Both the position numbers and the translations under genes were made by a program. A stretch of DNA of 26,836 bases, from NCBI GenBank assembly GCA_963718315.1, contig CAVQZC010000009.1:1-26836 (forward strand), in the 5' to 3' direction. Positions 1-7,598 of this stretch are shown piece by piece. How positions within the stretch are numbered: position 1 is the first letter of the stretch; the number at the start of each line of letters is the position of its first letter. The stretch is from CAVQZC01 sp963718315 (GTDB taxonomy: Bacteria > Actinomycetota > Thermoleophilia > Gaiellales > JAICJC01). The notes beneath the pieces were generated by a model that was given only the letters and a program-made list of their open reading frames with translations, did not search any database and was not told the DNA's origin.

Positions 1-779
1 TGACCACCCAAGCGAGCACCGCGAGCGATCAGCGTCGCCGGCAGGAAAAAGCCGGCGTAGCGGTCGGCCATGCGGACGGACAGTCGTGCCTGCGCCTGCT
101 CGACCAGGCGAACCAGCGCCGCATATGCACTCTCCGCCGCCGGCCTGGCGGCCCGCACATCGAACGGTGAGCCGGCGTTCGCCGATCCGCTCGCGCGGGC
201 GTGCCCGGTCCAGATCGTGACCGGCAACGGCTCGCCGCTGAGCGTGCTCGTGTCAACGACGGCCTCCGTGCCGACCACGGTGCCGTCGACGGGCACCACC
301 TCGCCGGTGCGGACAACCACAACGTCGCCGGTCTCGACCTGGGCGACCGGTACCTGCTCGAGCCGATCTCCGACGCGTAGCTGCGCCACCTTGGGGGCTC
401 GCTGGATAAGCGCCGTCAGCTCACGCCGCGCGCGTGTCGAGGCGATGTCCTCCAGCGTCTGGCCACCCGAGAACATCAGGCCGATGATCACCCCCGCAAA
501 CTCCTCACCAAGCGCGAGCGCCCCCACCATCGCCACCAGCGCGATCGTGTCGACCCCCATGTGATGATCGACGATCACCGTTCGGCCCACCTCGAACGCG
601 AGCTCGGCAGCCAGCGCCACCACCGCCGCCGCCCACACATCACTCGCCGCCGCGTGCTCACCCGACAGATCACGGCGCCGCCGACCAGTATCGACAGCGC
701 CAGCCACCGTCGCCAGAATCCGCGCGCGATGAACAACCAACCAGACACCGGTGCGACGCCCAACCCCGGACGCCCCCAC
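1..779 (-). CDS. Heavy-metal translocating P-type ATPase (N-terminal half, frame-broken, cut by window edge)
   Basis: Encodes the first membrane helices and actuator domain of a P1B-type metal efflux ATPase (Zn/Cd/Co class most likely). The main readable frame starts around 715 on the minus strand. It gives a helix pair, the conserved GVDTIALVAMVGALALGE helix, the ALL/RAP-type linker region, and the actuator motif LSGEPLPV (the family's TGE loop as SGE). The phosphorylation (DKTG) and ATP-binding domains lie beyond base 1. Three frame breaks are needed to recover the family pattern: near 20-25 (after FFLPATLIA, where AVLAWVV appears in the next frame) and a compensating pair near 661-665 and 690-694 around ILVGGAVI. 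The start is uncertain; GTG at 779 is the first in-frame start after an upstream stop, and no convincing ribosome binding site is visible. No metal-binding N-terminal CxxC domain is seen. It lies downstream of the nitroreductase pair on the same strand. Confidence 0.75.
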   Translation of the reverse strand, partial: MGASGVGRRTGVWLVVHRARILATVAGAVDTGRRRRDLSGEHAAASDVWAAAVVALAAELAFEVGRTVIVDHHMGVDTIALVAMVGALALGEEFAGVIIGLMFSGGQTLEDIASTRARRELTALIQRAPKVAQLRVGDRLEQVPVAQVETGDVVVVRTGEVVPVDGTVVGTEAVVDTSTLSGEPLPVTIWTGHARASGSANAGSPFDVRAARPAAESAYAALVRLVEQAQARLSVRMADRYAGFFLPATLIARGARLGG

Positions 780-931
780 CCGCTGGCCACTCCTACCCCA
801 ACCGACGGTACCCGCTCAGAAGCCATACCCCACTATCGGCGAATACGTCCTCGTGCGCATCCGTGCCCCCGCCGAACCTGCGTCGTAGAAACCCGCATCG
901 TGTGCGGGAACTACACCTAGGGGTCTGCCTA

Positions 932-1090
932 TCAGTGTTTGGGCCGGGAGGGCGCGTGCTGGCGACCGAGGTCGAGTGCGATCGCCAGCAACAGTGTTCC
1001 GGCCCAGATGTTGACGGGGTTCCATAGCAGTGGTGCGTGGTCGCCGATCGTGTTTGCGATCACCGAAATGACGAACCAGAGGAGCGTCAT
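932..1090 (-). CDS. Small membrane protein, 52 residues
   Basis: A short gene with a strong ribosome binding site (AGGAGG, 7 bases before the ATG at 1090). The product is 52 residues: a hydrophobic N-terminal helix (residues 3-13), a polar GDHAPLLWNPVN hinge, a second hydrophobic helix with WAGTLLLAIALDLGRQHA (residues about 29-46) and a basic tail. I do not recognise a named family. It starts 40 bases after the nitroreductase stop on the same strand, so the two are probably co-transcribed. The ordered two-helix layout, good start signal and biased codon use argue that it is real despite its size. Function unknown. Confidence 0.7.
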   Translation of the reverse strand: MTLLWFVISVIANTIGDHAPLLWNPVNIWAGTLLLAIALDLGRQHAPSRPKH

Positions 1091-1129
1091 TGCTCGACCT
1101 CCTGTTCCGAAGGACGTGGTTCAGTTCGG

Positions 1130-1583
1130 CTACCGAGCGGGGGGTGGCGGTTCGAAGACGACGACCGCGGTCTGGTGGGGGCGCCGGGCTGCGTGACTGT
1201 CGAGGTTCTTGTCCAGTTCGCGCCAGCGCTGCCACAGCCGGTCGCGCTCCGCGCCGAGTGCACACCTCCCCGACCACCTCACGCCGGCTTCCGTCGGCCA
1301 CTTCGACCTTCGCCCGTGGATTGGCCTGCAGGTTCAGCCACCAGGCCGGCTCGGCGGCGCCCCAACCGTTCATGGCCATCGTGACCAGGTTCGGCCCGTC
1401 GTCGTAGTAGCCCAGGATCACGCGTCGTGGCCTGCCGGTGTGTCGACCGGTGGTTGTCAGCCGCAAGGCGCCCCACTTGCCTGGACGTGCGGCCCAGAGC
1501 CCCTTCCGGCCATTGCTTGCGCGCACCACGGCTCGGTGTGCGTCCCAGAACACCTTCATGAGCCAGCGCGGCGGCAGATTCAT
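1130..1583 (-). CDS. Deazaflavin (F420)-dependent nitroreductase family protein (one frame break)
   Basis: A Ddn-like split-beta-barrel protein (nitroreductase/DUF385 family), about 150 residues when repaired. Visible features are the N-terminal helix PPRWLMKVFWDAHRAVVR, the core GKWGALRLTTTGRHTGRPR, and the family signature GWGAAEPAWWLNLQANP. Known relatives bind F420 and reduce quinones or nitro compounds. Which cofactor this one uses is inferred from the family. The frame breaks near 1252-1262; the next frame continues with AERDRLWQRWRELDKNLDSH and ends VVVFEPP..., as expected, at TAG 1130. The ATG at 1583 overlaps the stop of a 14-codon reading frame starting at ATG 1624. That ATG is preceded by a good ribosome binding site (GGAGGT), so the true N-terminus may be at 1624 with another indel. 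Confidence 0.85.
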
Positions 1584-1872
1584 CCGCCGTCGGGCAGTCC
1601 TGCGTGGTCAGTGTGGGCCGACATGTCGACCACCTCCGATGCTCATTGGTGACACGTCAAGGGTTTCACTCCAGCGGTCCTCCGCGCATCGGCAGGAACC
1701 CGGATTGAGGCTTCGGACAAGTACGACCTCGCCGGCAGTCCACGTCGACGTAGCGCGATGGGCTAGGTGCGGGCATACGTAGCCGCCCGCAGCAAGGATC
1801 GGGGGCTGGGCCGATGCGGATGGGGTGGCCTGGCGCGAGACTTCGGATGGCATATGGAAGGAGATGAGATTG
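1584..1872. promoter_or_regulatory. Divergent intergenic region between nitroreductase and DUF4389 genes
   Basis: About 290 bases between oppositely oriented genes. It holds a GGAGGT site followed by ATG at 1624 (minus), the imperfect palindrome TGACACGTCA near 1650, and AAGGAG at 1858-1863, which serves the DUF4389 gene. No clear -35/-10 pair could be assigned on either strand. Confidence 0.4.
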
Positions 1873-2535
1873 ATGTCTTCACACGCTTACCCCTATCCGG
1901 TGCGTGTTGAGGGGCACATGGACTCGTCCCTGTCGCGGTGGTTGTGGCTCGTCAAGTGGCTGCTGGTCGTCCCGCACGTGATCGTCCTGGCGTTCCTGTG
2001 GGTCGGCTTCCTGCTTGTGAGCGTGATCGCGTTCTTCGCGATCCTCTTCACGGGCCGGTATCCGCGGCGGCTCTTCGACTACAACGTCGGTGTCCTGCGT
2101 TGGACGTGGCGAGTCGGGTTCTACGCGTTCGACGCCAACGGGACGGATCGCTATCCGCCGTTCACGCTCCACGACGCGGACTACCCGGCGACGCTCACGG
2201 TGGCGTACCCGGAGCGGCTCTCCCGCGGACTGGTGCTCGTCAAGTGGTGGCTGCTGGCGATCCCGCAGTACCTGGTCGTCGGCATCATCGGCGGGCTGTC
2301 CTTCGCCTCCAACGGGGGCGGCCTGGTCGGGCTGCTGGTGCTGATCGGCGTGGTCACGCTGCTCGTTCGGGGCAGTTACCCGACCAGCATCTTCGACCTC
2401 GTGCTCGGCCTGAACCGGTGGGCGCTTCGCGTCACCGCATACGCCGCGCTGATGACTGACGTCTACCCGCCCTTCCGGCTCGACATGGGGCCGGACGAGC
2501 CCAGCATGACGATCCCGCGAGCGGGGAACGCCTGA
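1873..2535 (+). CDS. DUF4389 domain membrane protein
   Basis: A 220-residue integral membrane protein with two copies of the DUF4389 unit. Copy 1 runs from YPVRVEGHMDSSLSRWLWLVK through two helices to RYPRRLFDYNVGVLRW and DRYPPFTL. Copy 2 repeats the plan with YPERLSRGLVLVKWWLLAIP, SYPTSIFDLVLGLNRW and DVYPPFRLD, so the protein is an internal duplication with four predicted helices. The ATG at 1873 was chosen because AAGGAG ends 9 bases upstream; an in-frame ATG at 1864 is too close to that site. The gene is intact. The function of DUF4389 is not established. It stands alone on the plus strand, and a GC-rich hairpin follows it. Confidence 0.9.
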   Translation: MSSHAYPYPVRVEGHMDSSLSRWLWLVKWLLVVPHVIVLAFLWVGFLLVSVIAFFAILFTGRYPRRLFDYNVGVLRWTWRVGFYAFDANGTDRYPPFTLHDADYPATLTVAYPERLSRGLVLVKWWLLAIPQYLVVGIIGGLSFASNGGGLVGLLVLIGVVTLLVRGSYPTSIFDLVLGLNRWALRVTAYAALMTDVYPPFRLDMGPDEPSMTIPRAGNA

Positions 2536-2548
2536 CCCGCACCCCATC

Positions 2549-2578
2549 GCGGCCCGCTGCCTTCCAACGGCGGGCCGC
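2549..2578 (+). terminator. GC-rich hairpin after DUF4389 gene
   Basis: GCGGCCCGC (2549-2557) pairs with GCGGGCCGC (2570-2578) across a 12-base loop, 13 bases after the stop codon. No T-tract follows, so this is a terminator-like hairpin rather than a canonical intrinsic terminator. Confidence 0.5.
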
Positions 2579-3213
2579 GGCGGTGAGCCGGTCGGGCGAC
2601 CGTCGGACCGCTAGTACCTGTTGACCGGAGTCCCGACCACTCTTCGCGTCTCCCTACCGGCGGGAAGGCGGGGAGAGCGATTCGCCGGAGGTCACTCTCT
2701 CCGCAAAGCGTCTCCTGACGACCGGCGACCCAGGGAGGGCTCCGCCGGCGAGATCCGCGCACGAAACGGACGTTTCACGCCGACTGGCGACTCCCGGGGC
2801 AAGGTGCAGTCAGATTGGTCGGACGGCGCCGTGTCGGACGAGCGCGGCGAGCCAGTGGATGCGCGTGTTTATCGGCGGGTCAGTGTGGATGCTGTGATCG
2901 CACCGCTCCGCCCCAGCGCACGTAGATCCCGTTCTCGCAGGGGAGCCTCTTGTCGCGCAGTTCGGCTTCGAGGTTCGCCGCTAGGTATCGGGCTGATCGC
3001 AGCACACGTATGCTCGATGTGAGGGCGCAGGCTTCGATCCACCCAAACCGCGCCTGTCGGATTAGCGGCGTGACGCGTCCTGGGGATTGGGACGCGTCGG
3101 CTTAGGGGGCGAGATTTGGGCGCTGGTGCGGCGGTCAGCGGGACGGGCGTGTTGGCCCCGATGCTTAGGTCTGGATTCCGATCGATCCGCGGCGCCCCAC
3201 TTGTCGGACGTGG
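2579..3213. other. 635-base stretch without a recognisable gene
   Basis: No reading frame here matches a family I know. The best protein-like run is on the minus strand from 3101 down to a TGA at 2880. It includes ARYLAANLEAELRDKRLPC and ENGIYVRWGG and has coding-like wobble bases, but no upstream start codon, so it looks like the C-terminal end of a decayed or frame-broken gene. A perfect 9-bp inverted repeat (GACGCGTCC at 3072-3080, GGACGCGTC at 3090-3098) sits just beyond it. Confidence 0.35.
3072..3098. repeat. Inverted repeat, 9-bp arms
   Basis: GACGCGTCC and GGACGCGTC flank a 9-base spacer. The 8-base core GACGCGTC is itself palindromic, so the arms are direct and inverted repeats at once. 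This fits a hairpin downstream of the universal stress gene (minus strand) or a paired operator. No T-tract is present. Confidence 0.45.
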
Positions 3214-3648
3214 TCACTCGGTGGGCTGGCGGACGACCACGACTGGGCACTGCGCGTGGCTCGCGCATTGCTGGCTGACGGAGCCTAAGAGCAGCGTCGT
3301 GAACCCTCCCCTGCCACGCGATCCAACGACGAGGATCGACGCGCCGCTGGATTCTTCGATTAGCACTTGTGCGGCGTTCCCCTGCCGTAGTTCCACCGGT
3401 GCGCTGGCGTCACCGTTCCCGGGCAGCACGTCTGCCACCTCTTGCTCGGCCATCTGCCGTGCACTGGAGCGGAAGGCGTCGTCGTCGACCTCGGGAATGA
3501 AGGGGCCGCCAGCGTATGCCACCACTGGCGTGCTCCACACGCAGATCACCCGCAACGGCTCGCCACGAAGCTTCGCCTCACTGGCTGCGAACCGCAGCGC
3601 GTCTCGTGAACAACTCGACCCATCGATACCTACCACAACGCCAGCCAT
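3214..3648 (-). CDS. Universal stress protein (UspA family)
   Basis: A single-domain UspA-fold protein of 144 residues. It starts with the conserved strand AGVVVGIDGSSCSRDALRFA and ends with the ATP-binding signature GSRGRGGFTTLLLGSVSQQ (G-2X-G-9X-G-S pattern), then PVVVV. Family members bind ATP and are induced by starvation, hypoxia or other stress; nucleotide binding here is inferred from the intact motif. The ATG at 3648 is preferred over the GTG immediately before it because GAGGAG lies 5-7 bases upstream. The gene is intact. An M15-peptidase remnant on the same strand ends about 40 bases upstream. Confidence 0.9.
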   Translation of the reverse strand: MAGVVVGIDGSSCSRDALRFAASEAKLRGEPLRVICVWSTPVVAYAGGPFIPEVDDDAFRSSARQMAEQEVADVLPGNGDASAPVELRQGNAAQVLIEESSGASILVVGSRGRGGFTTLLLGSVSQQCASHAQCPVVVVRQPTE

Positions 3649-3690
3649 CACCGCTCCTCTCCTCGGTTATGCGTACCCTGCTAGCTCACG

Positions 3691-3911
3691 CTAGGCGGCT
3701 GAGATCCCCCATGAAAGCAGACGTGTGTGTTGTTCGGCCCTCATCGACCGCTCGTCGCCAGCGCTGTATGCCTCGACTGGCGTCATCCGCCTGATCGGAA
3801 AGCGCGAGCGCCAGAGCACCCTGAAGGCAATCCCCAGCGGCCAACCCGCAGCCTGCGCAGATCGGCGATCGCGACCGGACAGCCCGGGCGCCACGAGCCT
3901 GACTGGATCAT
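3691..3911 (-). pseudogene. Remnant of an M15-type D-Ala-D-Ala carboxypeptidase-like protein
   Basis: Two frames together resemble the N-terminal half of actinobacterial M15/VanY-like peptidases. One frame reads SGSWRPGCPVAIADLRRL then VGRWG, matching the family's WRPGCPV..DLR....WGF block. A second frame reads VLWRSRFPIRRMTPVEAYS then GDERSMRAE, matching its RFPIRRM.PVDAY block. The segment normally lying between them is missing, and the frame stops at 3691 before the zinc-binding SxHxxGxAxD region. So this is a decayed gene, not a working enzyme. The family assignment is by memory of motifs, not by a search. Confidence 0.5.
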
Positions 3912-4193
3912 TGCGACTCGGCGGGCTGCCGTCCCCACGGTCACGCACGGGTCAACCGTCCGGGTCCGCACGCTCGGCGGCACGCTGATCGCCGGCGGCA
4001 CGTACTAGGCCGAGACCGGGCGGGGCGGACAGCACGGAACGCCCGCCCCGCCCCCGCTCCGAAGCGCCGAGCAAAGAGCCCCGAAGAGGGGGCAGACGAT
4101 CCGCGAGCCGGGTGAGCGAGCCGCCGGTAGTTGTGATGTGGGAAAGCCGTAGCGGATGGGGGCATCTCCCGATGCGGCTAGCGATCGTGGTGG
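3912..4193. other. Intergenic region with hairpins
   Basis: No gene recognised. It holds a 9-bp GC hairpin (GGGCGGGGC at 4018-4026 with GCCCCGCCC at 4045-4053) and the minus-strand terminator listed separately. A reading frame on the plus strand ending at 4008 looks like a shadow. Confidence 0.4.
4073..4093 (-). terminator. Intrinsic terminator, minus strand
   Basis: Read on the minus strand, GCCCC (4093-4089) pairs with GGGGC (4082-4078) around a 6-base loop, followed directly by TCTTT. It lies about 100 bases after the stop of the hypothetical gene ending at 4194. Confidence 0.5.
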
Positions 4194-4440
4194 TTAGCGT
4201 CGGTGCACCAAGACGTCGCCGAGTGTGACGCCTTGGCCGCTGCCGATGTGGCGGCCGATCCAGCGCGCCGCCGCTCGGTCGTACCGCTCGGGGTCGTCGC
4301 GGTAGAGCTGGAGCAGGCTGAGGGCTTCGGAGAGGGTGAGCGGCCGTCCGAGTTCGCGGGCGGCGCTTCTCGGTGAGGAACACACCGCCGGTACGGATGC
4401 CGCGTTGGAACTGGGCGTGTGCGCCGGCCTGAGCAGTCAC
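4194..4440 (-). CDS. Small hypothetical protein, helical (one frame break)
   Basis: About 82 residues after joining two frames near 4372. The first part, from GTG 4440, reads AQFQRGIRTGGVFLTEK. The second reads ARELGRPLTLSEALSLLQLY then DPERYDRAAARWIGR and ends at TAA 4194. The pattern (helix, short LTEK turn, LTL.EAL.LL.LY, DPER..RAA.RW) resembles a small helical protein I associate with many actinobacterial genomes, with no known function. A second, decayed copy lies at 6203-6405: both carry the residues QRGIRTG with only synonymous base changes, which supports real coding. No ribosome binding site is evident upstream of 4440. Confidence 0.6.
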
Positions 4441-4554
4441 GAACAGATGTTCGCATACACGGCGACGGCCCGCCGTGCGGAGTTCAGGCGTCGCTCTCGT
4501 CCTCCGCGTGCTGCTCGTCCCGCTCAGTCCGCCGGCGAGCGTCCAGGTGTGCGG

Positions 4555-5926
4555 TCAGTGGGCGCGGAGCAGGGTCGCGGCGGGCGCGCCGGGCTCCCAC
4601 CCGCCTGCGGTGATGGGTGGCGCGCCCGCGCGCCAGAAGTCGGAGTGTGTGTTGCTGTCGAACGCCATCGCGTTGGTCGCGCCGAGCTGGGTGAGCACGC
4701 GGGCGAAGTCTGGCATTGTGAGGCCGCTTCCGTTGGCTCCGGTGACGACGACCAGCCAGCCCTGCGTCGATGACTCGCCGACTGCCGCTCTGACGCAGCC
4801 GCGGCCGGTGCCCTGGCACCACCATGGCCAGGAGTCGGGCCAGCCCGGATAGCCGGTCTGGGCGACTCCCCGTTTCACCATCTGGAACTTGCCGTCCATG
4901 ATGGATGCGGCCGTATTCCAGCCGGTGTCGTCGAGCGTTACCGGAACCGTGTGCTTGGCGGCGGCCTGCGAAAGCCCGGTCGCCGCGGCGGTGCCGGTCT
5001 TTGCCGCCAGGATGACGCCGTTCCTCGGGACGAGGACGCTGACTCCAGAGAGTGTGCCGCCGCTGATCGGCATCGTGGCGGTCGTCGGGGTGCCGTGGAG
5101 TTGGTTGATGTGGTAGGCGTTGACCCACTCCAGCCCTCCAGAGCTGCCGGTGGTGCGATCGGCCGTGTCCTGGTAGGGCACCGCGAGCTTCAGCAGATTG
5201 CGGAACTGTGCTCCGACCGTGGTCGTCCTGCCGTAAGCGGTTATCGACCCTGCCAGTTCGAGTGCCGTCCAGCCCGACGGGATCGTGAACCGGGCACCCG
5301 CCCTCGCCAGCACGACGACCTGGTCGCCTGCCATGGCGTGGCCCGGGATCGAGAACGTGTTCCAGGCGGCTACCGTCACTGTCCGGTTGGGCAGCGGTAT
5401 GCGCACCGGCACCGCGCGCGCAGCGCCCATAACCATTTGCCCGGCGGGCAGGTACCCGACCTCGGGGTTGTACCCGTCAGCGAACCCGGTCGCGTAGATC
5501 CGCCGGCCGTGGACGAGGAGGCCGTGCAGGGTGTCGCCGCGATTGTTGGCGCAGCGGGAGCAGAACGTGTCGCCGTTGATGCCGGCGAGCGCCGAGAGCG
5601 ACCGCCCGAGGGCCGAGATCTGGCCCTCCTGAAACGAATGCTGTGCAGGGCCGTATCCCGCGATGCTCACCGGCGTCGCGTCGAGGTAGACATTCGGCGA
5701 GCCACAGTGGCCACGACACCCGCGTCAGGGTGCGCACGCCTCCGTATCCCGAGAGCGCGACCGTCTTGCGAGCCACCGTCACACCCGAGCCGAGTGCCGC
5801 CACGTTCGACCACGCAGTCTGGGATGTGATGTTTCCCGGCGTGGTGGCCGCGCCCGCCGAGGGCGTGACCACGACAGCCATCAGAGCCAAGGAGCCTGCG
5901 CGTCGCAACATCCGTGTTGCCGCCAT
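4555..5926 (-). CDS. Secreted phosphodiester glycosidase family protein (NAGPA/DUF2233-like; one frame break)
   Basis: A secreted protein of about 455 residues. Residues 1-25 form a Sec signal peptide (RR, then ALMAVVVTPSAGA). The body has the family's landmark GINGDTFCSRCANNRGDT, followed by a beta-rich region, then TQGWLVVVTGANGSGLTMPD and LGATNAMAFDSNTHSDFW near the C-terminus. In the family the last block is usually NAxxLDGGGSS; here the glycines are replaced, though the aspartate is kept. Relatives cleave N-acetylglucosamine phosphodiesters or act in exopolysaccharide turnover; the substrate here is unknown. The frame breaks near 5706-5716, and CGSPNVYLDATPVSIAGYGP joins the halves. ATG 5926 precedes the best signal peptide. 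A charged tail in another frame after the stop (to about 4484) may be the true end. Confidence 0.75.
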
Positions 5927-6004
5927 GCCCAACTATCGGCATCTGCGCCGCACTTCCCCCGGCCAGCCAGGGGGACATGCGGATGCCCACTCCGAGGGAT
6001 CTGT

Positions 6005-6202
6005 CTACGAGTACCAGACCGGGCGCGTCGCTGCCCGGCGCGCCCCGAAGGCGGCTATGAACGTCGGGAAGTGTGCGTGATACTCGGCGTCGCCGGGGTA
6101 CAGCCACCGCTCGACAGGGTCATCCTCGAACGCCGACACCAGCGTGCGGATCGCACGATCACGCTCAATCTCGGCTACGGCTGTGAACTCCATCTCGGCC
6201 AA
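6005..6202 (-). pseudogene. Truncated GNAT-family acetyltransferase
   Basis: 65 codons matching only the start of a GNAT protein: FTAVAEIERDRAIRTLVSAF, DDPVERWLYPG and YHAHFPTFIAAFG resemble the N-terminal A....LA.AF..DPV.RWLYP...Y..HF..F..AFG block of actinobacterial GNATs. The acetyl-CoA-binding part is absent; the frame ends at 6005, and about 80 bases later the glycosidase gene begins. Either the gene was cut by a deletion or a further indel hides more of it; the neighbouring frame does not show the GNAT core. The frame is open upstream into the hypothetical-protein remnant. Confidence 0.55.
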
Positions 6203-6405
6203 CGCGGCGACCCTACCGGCCCAGTGACTGGCGGCGTCTGACTCCCAGCGTCTTGGAGTAAACCGGACGCGGCGGCTAGCGAGGAGCGATTCGAGGCTCG
6301 CAAGACTGGCAGGCTTGGCGGCGCGCTGAGCTCGACTCGCCCCGTGCGGATGCCGCGTTGTCTGGTGCGGCAGGGAGTGGGATAGTGGGCGGCGTTGTCG
6401 TTCAC
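6203..6405 (-). pseudogene. Decayed second copy of the small helical hypothetical
   Basis: From a GTG at 6405, one frame reads TRQRGIRTGRVELS. After a break near 6315 the next frame reads SLASLESLLASRRVRF then RWESDAASHWAGRVAALAE, which parallels the LSLLQLY...ERYDRAAARWIGRH block of the protein at 4194-4440. The DNA 6344-6360 and 4391-4407 match at 16 of 17 positions, and differences around this core fall at third codon positions. The frame runs on into the GNAT fragment without a stop. Confidence 0.4.
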
Positions 6406-6428
6406 CGAGGACTCAGGGGGTCTGTGCA

Positions 6429-7334
6429 ATGCGCTCCAGGTTGATGTCCAAGCTCGGCGTGTGGCGTTTCGGTGTTGGGGTGTTGCTGGTCGGTGTCCTG
6501 GCGGCGGTGGCCGTGGCAGGACAGAGCGCCAGTGGTGCGGTGACGACGAAGAAGACGTTCACCAAGCCTGGCAGCCACTCCTGGACGGTTCCGGCAGGGG
6601 TGACCAAGGTGACGTTCACTGCCTTTGGCGCCAGCGGCGGCAACGCCGTCGATAACAACGTCCTGCTGGCGGGTGGGGGGGTGGGCGGTGAGACGCAGGC
6701 AACGTTCGCGGTGAGCCCGGGGATGGTGTTTCAGATCGATGTCGCCGCTCGCGGCGCCGACGGTGGCGGGCTGGCCCCCGGGGCCGGCGGCCGCTACGGG
6801 GGTGGCCCTGGCGGGGCGGGCACGACGGCAACCGGAGCCTATGGCGGCGGTGGCGGCGGCGGCTCCTCGGACGTTCGTCTCGGTGGCAGCGGTACCGGGT
6901 GTGCCGTGACGATGAGCTGTGACGCCTACGACAGCATCGTGGTCGCGGGCGGTGGCGGCGGGGCATCTGCCGACACCGGCACCGCGGGCAATGGAGGCGC
7001 CGGGGGCGGTCTCGTCGGCGCAAACGGCGAGAACGACTCGGACGGATACTATGGCGACGGAGCAAGATACGACAGCAGTGGCTTTGGCCTATACGCGGCG
7101 CCCGGCCAGTTCGGCCAAGCCGGCGACGGTACCGAGTCCATCTACCCTGACGCCGGCAACGGTGGTGGTGGCGGCGGCGGCGGCTGGTTCGGCGGCTCAG
7201 GGGGCGCGCTCGACAAGGGCACGTCGGTCGGCGGCGGCGGCGGCAGTGGTCACTACAGCGGCATGGCGCTTTCCGGCTCCTTCCCCGGAGGCACCCGCTC
7301 AGGCAATGGCAAGGTGACGATCACCACGTCCTAG
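6429..7334 (+). CDS. Secreted glycine-rich protein
   Basis: 301 residues, intact. Residues 1-38 form a signal peptide (RSRLMSK, a hydrophobic stretch, then AVAGQSASGA). A lectin-like opening block follows: FTKPGSHSWTVPAGVTKVTF then AFGASGG. The rest is dominated by glycine tracts with scattered aromatic and acidic patches, ending NGKVTITTS. This opening block is typical of bacterial secreted glycine-rich proteins of the cell surface; their role is not known. One short Cys-containing segment (GCAVTMSCDAYD) may form a disulfide. ATG 6429 was chosen (weak AGGGGG site 9 bases upstream); ATG 6444 is an alternative. No partner gene shares its strand. Confidence 0.85.
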   Translation: MRSRLMSKLGVWRFGVGVLLVGVLAAVAVAGQSASGAVTTKKTFTKPGSHSWTVPAGVTKVTFTAFGASGGNAVDNNVLLAGGGVGGETQATFAVSPGMVFQIDVAARGADGGGLAPGAGGRYGGGPGGAGTTATGAYGGGGGGGSSDVRLGGSGTGCAVTMSCDAYDSIVVAGGGGGASADTGTAGNGGAGGGLVGANGENDSDGYYGDGARYDSSGFGLYAAPGQFGQAGDGTESIYPDAGNGGGGGGGGWFGGSGGALDKGTSVGGGGGSGHYSGMALSGSFPGGTRSGNGKVTITTS

Positions 7335-7537
7335 ACGCAATCCCGCTAGTCGAAGCTTCCCGACAGGTTCCCGGGCGGCTTGTCCCGGCGGAACGTTCGT
7401 TCGTATCGACCAGATCGGCCGGCCCGCTCGATCTACCCGATGCGGGCGCGCCGGTTCGCGCCGCGGAAGCGGCCGGGACTGGCTGAGCACACACGCCCAG
7501 GCCGCGCTCAACGCTCTCCCGGGTCCGTGGGGACGCT

Positions 7538-7557
7538 CGTGCAACGTTCGTGCAACG
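7538..7557. repeat. Direct repeat CGTGCAACG, two copies
   Basis: CGTGCAACG at 7538-7546 and again at 7549-7557, spaced 2 bases, giving an 11-base period (about one helical turn). It immediately precedes the hairpin at 7560. It could be a binding site for a dimeric regulator. Confidence 0.4.
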
Positions 7558-7559
7558 GA

Positions 7560-7598
7560 AAGCCCCTCCCGCCGCAGTCTGCGCGGGGAGAGGGGCTT
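7560..7598. terminator. Bidirectional terminator-like hairpin
   Basis: AAGCCCCTC (7560-7568) pairs perfectly with GAGGGGCTT (7590-7598) around a 21-base loop that itself contains CCGC/GCGG pairing. The flanking A/T bases are few, so termination strength is uncertain on either strand. It could end the glycine-rich gene's transcript (plus) or readthrough from the tRNA (minus). Confidence 0.5.

Noticed and set aside
3727..4008. 93-residue plus-strand open frame
   Set aside because: It is opposite the M15 peptidase remnant, whose motifs explain the region better.
6770..7250. Tandem repeat array
   Set aside because: The repetitive GGC/GGT runs encode the glycine tracts of a secreted protein and lack a fixed period.
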